Positions 17,083 to 24,853 of a stretch of 64,000 nucleotides of DNA are shown here, piece after piece. Each line of letters begins with the position of its first letter. Positions within the stretch are counted from its first letter, which is position 1. A program made the translations under genes and the position numbers. This DNA is from Mesobacillus jeotgali. Lineage in GTDB: Bacteria; Bacillota; Bacilli; Bacillales; Cytobacillaceae. The notes beneath the pieces are model-generated. The model was given only the letters and a program-made list of their open reading frames with translations. It did not search any database and was not told the DNA's origin. The stretch covers positions 2,288,001-2,352,000 of the forward strand of contig NZ_CP109811.1 of NCBI RefSeq assembly GCF_014856545.2, in the 5' to 3' direction.

Positions 17083-17565
17083 ATGGAGAATATTTTGGCA
17101 GAAGTAAAACAAGAAATAACCGTCAATGTGCCTGTTGAATTAATTTGGCATGCCTGGACAATATCAAACCGGGTTGCCCTGTGGTTTGCGCAAGAAACGA
17201 ATATTGAAGCTAAAGTTGGCGGGGCGTACGAGCTATATTTTATTCCAGGTAATAGAACGGGTATGAATACGAAAGGATGCAAGGTACTGAAGCTTGACCC
17301 TTTTCAAAAGCTGGTTTTTGACTGGAAGGGACCTGATCAGTTCAGTTCACTGATGAATGAGGGAGAAACATTGACAATCGTTTCAGTGAATTTTGAAAAA
17401 GTAGAGGGCAATATGACAAAGGTGACCGTACGTCACACAGGTTTCAAAAATGGGGATGCATGGACTGATGCAATTAAGTGGCATGAAATGGCCTGGTCGG
17501 GAGTTTTAACAAGCCTGAAAAATGCCTTGGAAACAGGCAAAGGCGAATTATGCTGCCAGCCGTAA
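17083..17565 (+). CDS. SRPBCC / AHSA1-like protein
   Basis: A 160-residue START-like domain protein of the Activator-of-Hsp90-ATPase-1 type. The typical opening ITVNVPVELIWHAWT is followed by VALWFAQETNIEAKVGGAYEL, and the C-terminal helix WTDAIKWHEMAWSGVLTSLKNAL closes the hydrophobic cavity. Such proteins bind small hydrophobic ligands; no enzymatic role is proven. It starts 12 bases after the VOC gene with AGGGGGA upstream, so the two are probably cotranscribed. Confidence 0.85.
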   Translation: MENILAEVKQEITVNVPVELIWHAWTISNRVALWFAQETNIEAKVGGAYELYFIPGNRTGMNTKGCKVLKLDPFQKLVFDWKGPDQFSSLMNEGETLTIVSVNFEKVEGNMTKVTVRHTGFKNGDAWTDAIKWHEMAWSGVLTSLKNALETGKGELCCQP

Positions 17566-17573
17566 TAGAGAAG

Positions 17574-17608
17574 AAGCACCACCAAAAAATTATGGGTGGT
17601 GCTTTCTT
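17574..17608. terminator. Bidirectional terminator between convergent genes
   Basis: AAGCACCACC and GGTGGTGCTT arms carry T-rich flanks on the plus strand and A-rich flanks on the other. It serves the SRPBCC gene and the selenoprotein gene. Confidence 0.85.
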
Positions 17609-17609
17609 T

Positions 17610-18131
17610 TTACTCCGCAGGTTTCTCGCCGTTCGCTATATCAGCTGCATATGGAATGATTCCTTCGGCTTCTGTACCGAATGTATCGATTTGCTGTGAG
17701 TGTAGGACGGTACCGTCTTTATCAAGAACAGCGAATCCTCTGACCGATATTGGAGACTCAGGGTCCAACAGGTTTACCTTCTTGATCAGCTTCAAATCCT
17801 TGTCCGATATAACGGGATATTCCAGGCCTAGTTCTTCTTTCATCGCTTTATGTTCCTTAACAGACGAAGCGCTTACTGCATAGATGTTTCCTGGAAATTG
17901 ACTGAATGATTCTTTTCGGTTTTGCAGCTCGACCAGCTGCGATTTACAGAAGTCTCAACCAACTCCGGTAAAAAAGAAAACGAGCGCAGGCTCTTCCATA
18001 TTCTCAAATGATACTTCCTCACCGTTCTCATCTGGCAGGGAAAGGCCTTTTGATTCGGAATTTTCCTCTGAACAGCCGCTGATCAAAGCACCGACCATCA
18101 ATAGCATTAATAAAAAGATCGATTTTCGCAT
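17610..18131 (-). CDS. Redoxin-domain lipoprotein, probable selenoprotein (Sec59)
   Basis: The gene encodes a 173-residue extracytoplasmic thiol/selenol redoxin of the AhpC-TSA/thioredoxin fold. ATG 18131 has an ideal AAGGAGGTG site. The signal peptide ends in the lipobox LISGC (Cys20). Residues 48-58 form the beta strand before the redox site (PALVFFFTGVG). Codon 59 is TGA (17955-17957) and is followed by D-F-C, giving U-x-x-C where thioredoxin-like proteins have CxxC. The frame stays open for 114 more codons with a normal redoxin ending (AVLDKDGTVLHS). A SECIS-like hairpin follows the TGA. The alternative is a nonsense mutation TGC to TGA. No Sec machinery genes lie in this window. Confidence 0.82.
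17924..17957 (-). promoter_or_regulatory. Candidate bacterial SECIS element
   Basis: On the minus strand, TGA (17957-17955) is followed by 14 bases, then GCAGCT, the loop GGTCG and AGCTGC (17924). The apical loop starts 20 bases after the TGA and begins with GG. Published bacterial SECIS rules ask for a loop 16-37 bases downstream with a G in its first two positions and a stem of at least four pairs, and all are met. The hairpin lies inside the coding frame, as required in bacteria. Confidence 0.72.
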
Positions 18132-18218
18132 GGGTGCACCTCCTTATGTACGGTAATAAGTATATCGTTTTTTGTTGAAAAGTCATTATATCATTTATGA
18201 AGGTTTTGTTTCGAGTGA

Positions 18219-18350
18219 GGGGCTTTTGATCGCGAAGCAGCACATGCGGCACTATTCGAAGAAGCGATCTTGCCCCCAAAAGTATTGGAAAACAAGAAAG
18301 CTCAACAAACAGGCGATCATGTTAATATGTATTTTGTCTTTTCACTGTGA
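18219..18350 (+). pseudogene. Possible C-terminal gene relic
   Basis: A 43-codon open stretch without a start reads like real protein (FDREAAHAALFEEA, ILPPKVLENKKAQQ, GDHVNMYFVFSL) and ends in TGA at 18348. It is followed by a terminator-like hairpin. It may be the tail of a deleted gene; I do not recognise it. The rest of 18132-18593 shows no gene. Confidence 0.3.
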
Positions 18351-18411
18351 GGTCTTGCCAAGAATGAATTAAGTTTTGCCAAATAAGCAAACCGAAAGAA
18401 TAATTTTATTG

Positions 18412-18445
18412 AACCCTCTGAATCGTTGGATTTGAAGGGTTTTTG
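18412..18445 (+). terminator. Terminator-like hairpin
   Basis: AACCCT and AGGGTT arms are separated by a long loop and followed by TTTTG. It has no intact gene immediately before it. Confidence 0.45.
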
Positions 18446-18593
18446 CTTACTCTTGGAAGATTGTTTGTAGCAGTCCACCATTCAATGGGACGCCCGAAGT
18501 AAGCCATGAAGTGTTAAACTTTTTCCTAAATAAAGGATATTTTCATATTGTTATAGAAGTAATTCTGTAAAATAAAGCCGAAAAGGAGTCAGC

Positions 18594-18749
18594 ATGAAAA
18601 AAGGTAAATTTCTGTTCCTTGTCGGACTGTTCACATACATGGCCGGCATCCATTTGTCCACGATATGGGTTGCAGCAGGCGCAGCTATTGGTATATCAGG
18701 TGGTCTGATCATGGGAATCAGTACATATTATTTAGCAATGAAAAATTGA
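18594..18749 (+). CDS. Small membrane protein, 51 aa
   Basis: ATG 18594 follows AAAAGGAG at a good distance. The product has a short basic N-terminus and two hydrophobic stretches (FLFLVGLFTYMAG and the glycine-rich WVAAGAAIGISGGLIMGIS), and ends in AMKN. The coding pattern and the strong ribosome binding site support it as a real gene. The function is unknown. It lies alone, convergent with the DnaJ-like gene. Confidence 0.68.
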   Translation: MKKGKFLFLVGLFTYMAGIHLSTIWVAAGAAIGISGGLIMGISTYYLAMKN

Positions 18750-18776
18750 TTAACCAAATCGACTCTCTATAGCTCA

Positions 18777-19235
18777 TCACAATTTCTCATAATGTTCTTT
18801 GAACACCTTAAAGAGTCTTTCATCGCCGCCACGGTCGGGATGAAGGGCTTTGAGTATCTTTTTGAATTCTTTTCTGAGTGAATGAGCATTGCTATTCTGT
18901 TTCAACCCAAGCAATTGCTCAAGTTCAGAGGTGGTCGCACCCGATGCCTCTATATGGGCATTGAGCATTTTTTTCAATGTGCGAACCTTTGATTGTTCGA
19001 TATGTAATCTTGTATTTAAAAAATCCAGCTGTTCGTTCAGTTTGTCATTTTCACGACGAGACTGTTCCAATAGGTCCGTATTTTTCTTGATAACAAATTC
19101 TGCGAGATTATTGGGATTTATTTTATTAGATTCAGCGGATAAAAATCCTGTATCGATCAAGGTTTGGATTTCCTGTTCAGTCGTTTCCAGCCCATATGAA
19201 GTTAATTGTTCTGCAGCTTCTTTGATTGTCAGCAT
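18777..19235 (-). CDS. Protein with HTH-like N-terminus, coiled coil and truncated J-domain
   Basis: A 152-residue protein in three parts. Residues 1-50 resemble a MerR/excisionase-type helix-turn-helix (MLTIKEAAEQLTSYGLETTE). Residues 53-95 form a charged coiled coil. Residues 118-152 look like the core of a J-domain, with SLRKEFKKILKALHPDRGGD containing the HPD tripeptide that stimulates Hsp70 ATPase in DnaJ proteins. No G/F or zinc region follows. It could be a specialised DnaK partner or a DNA-associated adaptor. The start at 19235 has GAGAGTG upstream. No chaperone gene is adjacent. Confidence 0.72.
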   Translation of the reverse strand: MLTIKEAAEQLTSYGLETTEQEIQTLIDTGFLSAESNKINPNNLAEFVIKKNTDLLEQSRRENDKLNEQLDFLNTRLHIEQSKVRTLKKMLNAHIEASGATTSELEQLLGLKQNSNAHSLRKEFKKILKALHPDRGGDERLFKVFKEHYEKL

Positions 19236-19368
19236 CTATTTCACTCTCTTATCTTAAAAATAATCAGACAAATCTATCATACCATTGATTTTTTTCAGAA
19301 AAAGAACAGAAGTATGACAATGTATTACATCTAGGTGCTTTTAAAAGGATAAAGGGGGCCGAGTAAGA

Positions 19369-19890
19369 ATGTCATTTACCTTATCGGAAGTAATTGAAGT
19401 ATTAGAACGGACACCAAAAGTATTGGAGCAATATTTAGTTGGTTTATCAAGCGACTGGCTAAAATCCAATGAAGGGGAAGGGACCTGGAATCCCTCGGAG
19501 GTCGTTGGCCATCTGATTGATGGTGAGAAATATAACTGGATTCATAGACTGGAGTTAATGTTAAGCGATACAAGTGATAAAACATTCCCCGTATTTGACC
19601 GGTTTTCTCATTTACAGCAGTACAATGAATGGTCAATCGAAGAAAAGATTCGTGAATTCAGTTCTTTAAGGGCGGAAAGTATTGCAAAACTTAAAGAGTT
19701 AATCAAAGATGAGAGCCAGCTTGAAAGAGAGGGAATTCATCCTGAGTATGGAGAAGTGAAAGTGCGCGAATTGGTATCTACCTGGGCCGTTCATGACTTA
19801 ACTCATATTTCGCAGATTACCAGAGTGTTGGCAAAGAGGTATGATGAGGAAGTAGGTCCATGGAAGAGTTATTTAGGTATCTTGAAATAG
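19369..19890 (+). CDS. DinB family (DfsB-like) protein
   Basis: A 173-residue four-helix-bundle protein. Putative metal ligands are in WNPSEVVGHLIDGE (about residue 48) and in STWAVHDLTHISQITRVLA (about residues 140-158), the pattern of DinB/DfsB proteins. These may act as thiol-dependent transferases or hydrolases; no substrate is assigned. It is only distantly similar to the DinB protein at 6521. AAAGGGGGCCGAG lies before ATG 19369, and a terminator follows. Confidence 0.82.
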   Translation: MSFTLSEVIEVLERTPKVLEQYLVGLSSDWLKSNEGEGTWNPSEVVGHLIDGEKYNWIHRLELMLSDTSDKTFPVFDRFSHLQQYNEWSIEEKIREFSSLRAESIAKLKELIKDESQLEREGIHPEYGEVKVRELVSTWAVHDLTHISQITRVLAKRYDEEVGPWKSYLGILK

Positions 19891-19905
19891 TAATAAGAAA
19901 AATCG

Positions 19906-19941
19906 GCAACCCTCTTTAACATGGATTGGGTTGCTTTTTTT
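19906..19941 (+). terminator. Terminator after the DfsB-like gene
   Basis: GCAACCC and GGGTTGC arms are followed by TTTTTT. Confidence 0.82.
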
Positions 19942-20033
19942 ATGGCCACTCATCCTTGCTGGAATTTAAGGAAGGAAATGTAAACATATAAACAGAATAT
20001 AGACTTAACTAAAATAGATTGGCAGGTTCTTAT

Positions 20034-20489
20034 ATGCTGAAATCCTACTGGAAGTATTTGCTTTACCTACTTGACCATAAAATGAATGTTCTTGTTGAAT
20101 GTTGGATAGAGGGACTATACATACAGGGGATAACTCACGATCTATCAAAATTTTCTCCTAAAGAATTTTTTCCTTATGCGAGGAAGTTCTTTTCTGGAAG
20201 AAAACTAAGCGAGGAAGATGAATTAAGATGGCGTTATGCCTGGCTGAATCACCAACATCAGAACAAACATCACTGGGAATATTGGGTTGTAGACCACAAT
20301 AAAAAACTGGCATTGCCAATGCCACGTAAATATTTACTGGAGATGGTCTGTGATTGGCGGTCGTTTTCAAGAAAGTGGGGAAGGAAGGTAAAGCCAGGTA
20401 CTCTGGACCTTATCGATAAGGCCATCCTTCACCCCGACACAAAGAAAGAACTTGAAGTCATCATGCGTCATAAAAGAGATAGTACATAG
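20034..20489 (+). CDS. DUF5662 family protein
   Basis: A 151-residue protein recognised by the DUF5662 pattern: YLLDHKMNVLVECW, GITHDLSKFSPKEFFPYA, WLNHQHQNKHHWEYWV and MVCDWRSFSRKWG. The conserved His and Asp residues (H-D-L-S-K, H-Q-x-x-N-K-H-H) suggest a metal-dependent HD-like hydrolase, but no activity is known. I chose ATG 20034 because GGCAGG lies seven bases before it; a TTG at 20019 has no site. It is followed 54 bases later by the damaged GNAT gene. Confidence 0.82.
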   Translation: MLKSYWKYLLYLLDHKMNVLVECWIEGLYIQGITHDLSKFSPKEFFPYARKFFSGRKLSEEDELRWRYAWLNHQHQNKHHWEYWVVDHNKKLALPMPRKYLLEMVCDWRSFSRKWGRKVKPGTLDLIDKAILHPDTKKELEVIMRHKRDST

Positions 20490-20543
20490 ACTTCTATGCC
20501 GTAAACCGAATAACAAGAAAGAATTCTATAGAGGTGAACAAAA

Positions 20544-20971
20544 ATGATTCGTGAAGCTGAAGGTACTGATCAAATGCAAATTTATGGGTTATATAAAATG
20601 TTGGTGCCAAACAGTAAGAAAATGCGTGTCCTTGAAGACCAGATAGAAACTATGAAGAGGGATCCATACAACTTTTTGTTAGTATACGAGGAAGAAGGAG
20701 AAATATTAGGAACACTAACATTGAATATTTGTCTACAGGCTTTGCACGAGTCAAGGCCTTACGCAATAGTAGAAAATATCGTGGTTCATGAGAACTGCAG
20801 GAGTAGGAAAATTGGCGAGAAACTTCTACAATATGTGGAGAAATATTGTAGATCAATCGATTGCCATCGGATTATGCTTCTAAGTAATTCTAAACGAGAA
20901 AAAGCCCATCGCTTCTTTGAAAAAATGGCTACAGCGGCTCAGTAAGCAGGGGATTTAAGAAATATTTATAA
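20544..20971 (+). pseudogene. GNAT acetyltransferase with a C-terminal frameshift
   Basis: ATG 20544 (GAGGTG upstream) opens a GNAT protein with YAIVENIVVHENCRSRKIGEKLL, the acetyl-CoA binding region, and AHRFFEKM near the end. The frame then reads ATAAQ and stops at 20943. One extra G in ATGG (20925-20928) restores GYSGSVSRGFKKYL and a stop at 20971, which is the normal GNAT ending. The last 15 residues, which include part of the fold, are lost. This is either a recent pseudogene or a one-base sequencing error. Confidence 0.8.
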
Positions 20972-21154
20972 TGGTACCCATTTGTGGGAGTTTTACACGG
21001 ATCGAGGAATTCATACTGCAAAGGACCTATTTATTAATATATAAAACTTCTAATCGGGTAAAATACAGAAAATAATGTTAAAATCTAAATTAGTAACAGG
21101 TCATAACATCTAGTAATTAACCAAATCGTTTTTGAAGAATAACGGAGGGACTAA

Positions 21155-22045
21155 ATGTTAACAAATCATTTGGATTTTAGACTCGAACCAAGGATTAGGG
21201 AACTGTATGAAGAGCACAAAATGCGGGCGGAAAAAATAGATTGGGGGTATCATGAATTTTTACCATGGGACAAGGCTATGGACTTTAAAAGGGTTCCATG
21301 GGATGAAAGCCAGGTAACGCTGCCGCCATCGGTCATAACTGCGATTGAAACTGCGCTATTGACTGAAGTGAATTTACCGTGGTTTACGTCCTATCTGGAT
21401 CAGACTTTCAAAGGATCATTGTCGGTCATCAAGGATTTTGTCCATACCTGGACTGCGGAAGAGGATCAGCATTCAAATTTGCTAGAAACTTATCTTTTGA
21501 TTACCAGGAATGTTGAGCCTATGAGGCTGCATCAGTTACATAAAATGACGCTTGAGAATGGCTGGGATCCTGATTTTCATACTCCATTTGAAACGATGGT
21601 TTACACATCGATGCAAGAGCTCGCAACAATGGTGTTTTACAATAACGTAGCTAAAGTGGCAGGAGCACATGACAGGGAATTAGCCACATTGCTTCGCAGA
21701 CTTGCTAAGGATGAAACCTTGCATTATGCGTTCTACCGCGAAGTTATTAAGTATCATCTGGAGCTTGAACCTAATTATTGCTACTACCTGGGGAATGTCA
21801 TCATGAATTTCCAAATGCCGGGAGCTGTAATGCCTGATTTCGATAATCGAATGTCAATCATCGCGAAAGAGGCGAATTACGGACCGCTTGAATATTTCGA
21901 TCAAGTCCTGGATGTGATCATTGATTACTGGGACATCGAAAATTTAAGGCCGATAGCGCCGGAGGCAGAAAAAGCAAGACTGGATATTTTGAATTATCAT
22001 GCCCGTCTGAAACGAGTACGGGATCGGTTTTATAAGAATAAGTAA
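21155..22045 (+). CDS. Acyl-ACP desaturase
   Basis: A 296-residue soluble di-iron desaturase of the stearoyl-ACP desaturase family, which introduces a double bond into acyl chains bound to acyl carrier protein. All ligands are visible: Glu71 (LLTEVNLP), Glu102/His106 (AEEDQH), Glu155 (SMQELA) and Glu187/His190 (KDETLH). Bacilli more often use the membrane desaturase Des, so this soluble type may be a way to adjust membrane fluidity that needs ferredoxin-like electron donors. ATG 21155 has CGGAGG upstream. It is a single gene followed by a terminator. Confidence 0.93.
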   Translation: MLTNHLDFRLEPRIRELYEEHKMRAEKIDWGYHEFLPWDKAMDFKRVPWDESQVTLPPSVITAIETALLTEVNLPWFTSYLDQTFKGSLSVIKDFVHTWTAEEDQHSNLLETYLLITRNVEPMRLHQLHKMTLENGWDPDFHTPFETMVYTSMQELATMVFYNNVAKVAGAHDRELATLLRRLAKDETLHYAFYREVIKYHLELEPNYCYYLGNVIMNFQMPGAVMPDFDNRMSIIAKEANYGPLEYFDQVLDVIIDYWDIENLRPIAPEAEKARLDILNYHARLKRVRDRFYKNK

Positions 22046-22077
22046 AAAAATCAGCGGGCAGCCCGCTGATTTTTCTT
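22046..22077 (+). terminator. Terminator after the acyl-ACP desaturase
   Basis: AAAAATCAGCGGG and CCCGCTGATTTTT arms with a three-base loop form a very strong stem. Confidence 0.92.
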
Positions 22078-22215
22078 TGAGTAGGGATGTCGAGAATACA
22101 CCCTTTTTAGCTTTAATGAATTCCTCATCCAGATTTGAGTTGCTTCGGTAGATTTCCATTATCGGTTTCAGTATGAGTTCAAATCTATTTTAGTGTGGAT
22201 TTTCCTATTACACAC

Positions 22216-23154
22216 TTATAAAGCAATGCTGCCATCCGGCAATACGGCATGTACACCTTTTACACCGTTTACTACTTGTGTAACTCGCAGATCGACAGTG
22301 ACACTGGCCAGCGCCAGAGCTTGTGATTTTTCTATTTTATAAAGCATGCTGATCAATTCAACCATTTCGTCCAGTGCTTGAGCAGCTGCCTGATTTAAAT
22401 CTTCATTAAAACCAAATGTTATCCATCCAGCAGGTGTCTTTGCCCTTGGAATAGCCAGCTGCATATCATCTCTTAAAGTTAACGTAATATCGACTAAATC
22501 CATCGGGCACTCGATTGCTGTGCCAGAAACTTCTCCGTCTCCCTGTGCGGCATGGCCGTCCCCGATTGAAAATAAAGCTCCGTCAACAGAAATCGGCAGG
22601 TACAAGGTACTGCCTCTTTTTAGCTCCTTGCAGTCGATATTACCGCCGCAATAGCGGGGAGGAGAGGTGTGGTGTACGCCATGTTCTGCTGGTGCTACTC
22701 CCATTAGTCCTATGAAAGGATTAAGCGCGACATTCACAGGACGGGAACCAACTTCAACACTCGCAGTCATCGTATCCCGGTTTAATTCCCAGTCAAGGCG
22801 AATTCTCTCAAATCCCGTCAAACCGACTGCGTCATTTTGCCAGGTTTTTTTGCCACCTGCCCAGTTCGTTCCATACCAGCCTGGCACAACATCGTTCAAC
22901 TTCACTTCCAGCACCATTCCTGGCTTTGCTCCTTTCACTTCAATGGGACCCACCATCGGGTGCAGGGGAGTTTCTTCATTTACAGCAGATTGGAAAAACT
23001 CTCTCTCGATTCCTTTGGATGCTGAATATCCCCATTCAATATCGGGAGTCTGCATGCGGATTGAATCTCCGGATTGGACTGTAAGGATTGGTTTATATTC
23101 ATTGCTGAAAGAACCATGCAGGTTTTGGGACTTCAATTCGATTCTGTGGATCAT
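22216..23154 (-). CDS. Acetamidase/formamidase family protein
   Basis: A 312-residue amidase of the FmdA/AmdA family, which hydrolyses formamide or acetamide to ammonia and the acid. Recognisable parts are VQSGDSIRMQTPD, HPMVGPIEVKGAKPGMVLEV, GVHHTSPPRYCGGNIDCKEL and GDGHAAQGDGEVSGTAIE, whose His/Asp/Glu residues are the likely metal and active-site ligands. The start at 23154 has AAGGAG upstream; a GTG three codons earlier overlaps that site. It is 12 bases downstream of the EamA transporter and cotranscribed with it, which may bring in or export a related compound. Confidence 0.9.
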   Translation of the reverse strand: MIHRIELKSQNLHGSFSNEYKPILTVQSGDSIRMQTPDIEWGYSASKGIEREFFQSAVNEETPLHPMVGPIEVKGAKPGMVLEVKLNDVVPGWYGTNWAGGKKTWQNDAVGLTGFERIRLDWELNRDTMTASVEVGSRPVNVALNPFIGLMGVAPAEHGVHHTSPPRYCGGNIDCKELKRGSTLYLPISVDGALFSIGDGHAAQGDGEVSGTAIECPMDLVDITLTLRDDMQLAIPRAKTPAGWITFGFNEDLNQAAAQALDEMVELISMLYKIEKSQALALASVTVDLRVTQVVNGVKGVHAVLPDGSIAL

Positions 23155-23166
23155 GTTCGCCACTCC

Positions 23167-24102
23167 TTATGCGATCTCATTTTTTACTATCTCAGCTTTG
23201 GGCTTTCTTTTAAAAAGCTTTGAGTTCGTTCCAATATAAACTCCTGATAATACGAGAGCTGCTCCGATTGCATGAGCGGCAGTGAAATTTTCACCTAAAA
23301 ACAAGGTAGCCATTATGACCGCAGATACCGGCATTACATTGATGAAAATGGATGCCTTCGCGGCGCCAACTTCTTTGATTCCGTTGTAATACATGACGAA
23401 TGACACGACCGTAACCAAAACGCTCATATGGATAATCGCAACCCAGGTTGTACTTGATGCCTGCTGAACATCCTGCCACGATGTTTCTGTCAGGGCGAAA
23501 GGCAGTAAAAAGAGAGTACCGAATGCTACTGCATAGGTAGTCGACTCCACCGAACTGAACTTCTTTAGTACAATTTTACCCACTACACTGTAAAGAGCCC
23601 AGCTTACAACCGCACCCATCAAAACAAAATCAATGGGCTCGAATCCAAGTTTAATTAAATTCATCAGATGTCCTTCGGTGATGATGAAAAAGGCACCTGA
23701 AAGGGCTATTGCCAAACCAATCACGTTGTTGCGGGTGATGGTTTCTTTTAAAAATAAAGCTGACAAAAGCACGATCAGCACCGGGTTGGAAGCAATGAAC
23801 AGAGAGCTTTTGATAACTGGTGCATGTTTGCTGGCCAGGAAAAAGAAGATATTATACAATGCGATCCCTGTAAGGCCTAGAACGGCAAATAAGCTGATAT
23901 CTTTCCAGTTCGGTTTTTGACGGTTTTTCTCCATCACGAACATAAGAGGAAATAAGAGGATGGCAGCCCCAAAAAAACGGAAAAAAGCGACTGTGGCCGG
24001 TTCGAAGCTTTGGACCGCGTATTTTCCGGCAATGAATGCACTGCCCCATGTTGACGTGGCAAATGTCAACATCCCATATGTAAGCCATAATTTTTTGTTC
24101 AT
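23167..24102 (-). CDS. DMT superfamily (EamA) transporter
   Basis: A 311-residue transporter with ten membrane helices in two EamA repeats (about 10-140 and 155-295). Typical features are STWGSAFIAGKYAV in helix 1, FFRFFGAAILLFP in helix 2, and LGENFTAAHAIGAALVLSGVYIG in the last repeat. EamA proteins export amino acids and metabolites; the substrate is unknown. It is first in an operon with the formamidase. The region upstream (24103-24180) leads into repeat array 3. Confidence 0.88.
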   Translation of the reverse strand: MNKKLWLTYGMLTFATSTWGSAFIAGKYAVQSFEPATVAFFRFFGAAILLFPLMFVMEKNRQKPNWKDISLFAVLGLTGIALYNIFFFLASKHAPVIKSSLFIASNPVLIVLLSALFLKETITRNNVIGLAIALSGAFFIITEGHLMNLIKLGFEPIDFVLMGAVVSWALYSVVGKIVLKKFSSVESTTYAVAFGTLFLLPFALTETSWQDVQQASSTTWVAIIHMSVLVTVVSFVMYYNGIKEVGAAKASIFINVMPVSAVIMATLFLGENFTAAHAIGAALVLSGVYIGTNSKLFKRKPKAEIVKNEIA

Positions 24103-24199
24103 TATATTCCCTTCTTTATGAATGATTTAAATAGTATTGTAGCATTTTTTTCGATAAGCGAAATAAAAATTTAGTAAGTTCTGAAACTTTTTTTTACCA

Positions 24200-24720
24200 G
24201 CTTAAGACAGATTTGGTGCGAAAAGAGGAAAAGCTGTCAAAAGAAAGCCCAACTTATGACAGTTTTGGCGGGAAAAGAACAAAAGCTGTCAGAAGAAAGC
24301 CCAACTTGAGACAGCTTTGGTGCGAACAGGGGAAAAGCTGTCAGAAGTAAGTCCAACTTAAGACAGTTTTGGCGCGAATAGAGGAAAAGCTGTCAGAAGT
24401 AAGTCCAACTTAAGACAGTTTTGGCGGAAAAAGATGAAAAGCTGTCAAAAGAAAGCCCAACTTAAGACAGCTTTGGTGCGAACAGATGAAAAGCTGTCAA
24501 AGAAAGCCCAACTTAAGACAGTTTTGGCGGGAGAAGAGGAAAAGCTGTCAGAAGTAAGTCCAGCTTAAGACAGATTTGGCGCGAATAGAGGAAAAGCTGT
24601 CAAAAGAAAGCCCAACTTAAGACGGCTTTGGTGCGAACAGATGAAAAGCTGACAAAAGAAAGCCCAACTTAAGACAGATTTGGCGGGATAAGAAGAAAAG
24701 CTGTCAGAAGTAAGTGTAAG
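24200..24720. repeat. 52-bp tandem dyad repeat array (array 3, about 10 copies)
   Basis: AAGCTGTC recurs at 24231, 24283, 24335, 24387, 24439, 24491, 24542, 24594, 24646 and 24698; all intervals are 52 except one of 51. In each unit AAGCTGTC pairs with GACAGCTT (or GACAGTTT/GACAGATT) 19 bases later, around the loop core AAGTAAGTCCAACTT or AAGAAAGCCCAACTT. Copies alternate between two sub-types. The last copy breaks off into a gene remnant. Frames across it are by-products. Confidence 0.95.
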
Positions 24721-24810
24721 TATGCAAAAGGAACATATGAACTCGAAGATTGGATGGAGTCGGATTTGGAGAGGTTCTTGAATCAGACGATTACCAACAC
24801 AATTAAATAA
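24712..24810 (+). pseudogene. C-terminal remnant of an unknown gene, joined to the array
   Basis: From the break point of array 3 the frame reads like the end of a real protein (YAKGTYELEDWMESDLERFL, then NQTITNTIK) and stops with TAA at 24808, followed by an intrinsic terminator. There is no start codon. A gene probably once ended here and its 5' part was lost when the array expanded or recombined. I do not recognise the protein. Confidence 0.5.
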
Positions 24811-24822
24811 ATGCAATAACGA

Positions 24823-24853
24823 AACAGAGGCATGAGGCCTCTGTTTTTTATTC
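24823..24853 (+). terminator. Terminator behind the gene remnant
   Basis: AACAGAGGC and GCCTCTGTT arms are followed by TTTTTATT. Confidence 0.85.

Noticed and set aside
22080..22159. Minus-strand start of a protein-like frame behind the desaturase
   Set aside because: It runs into the desaturase terminator and the antisense of that gene and has no ribosome binding site.
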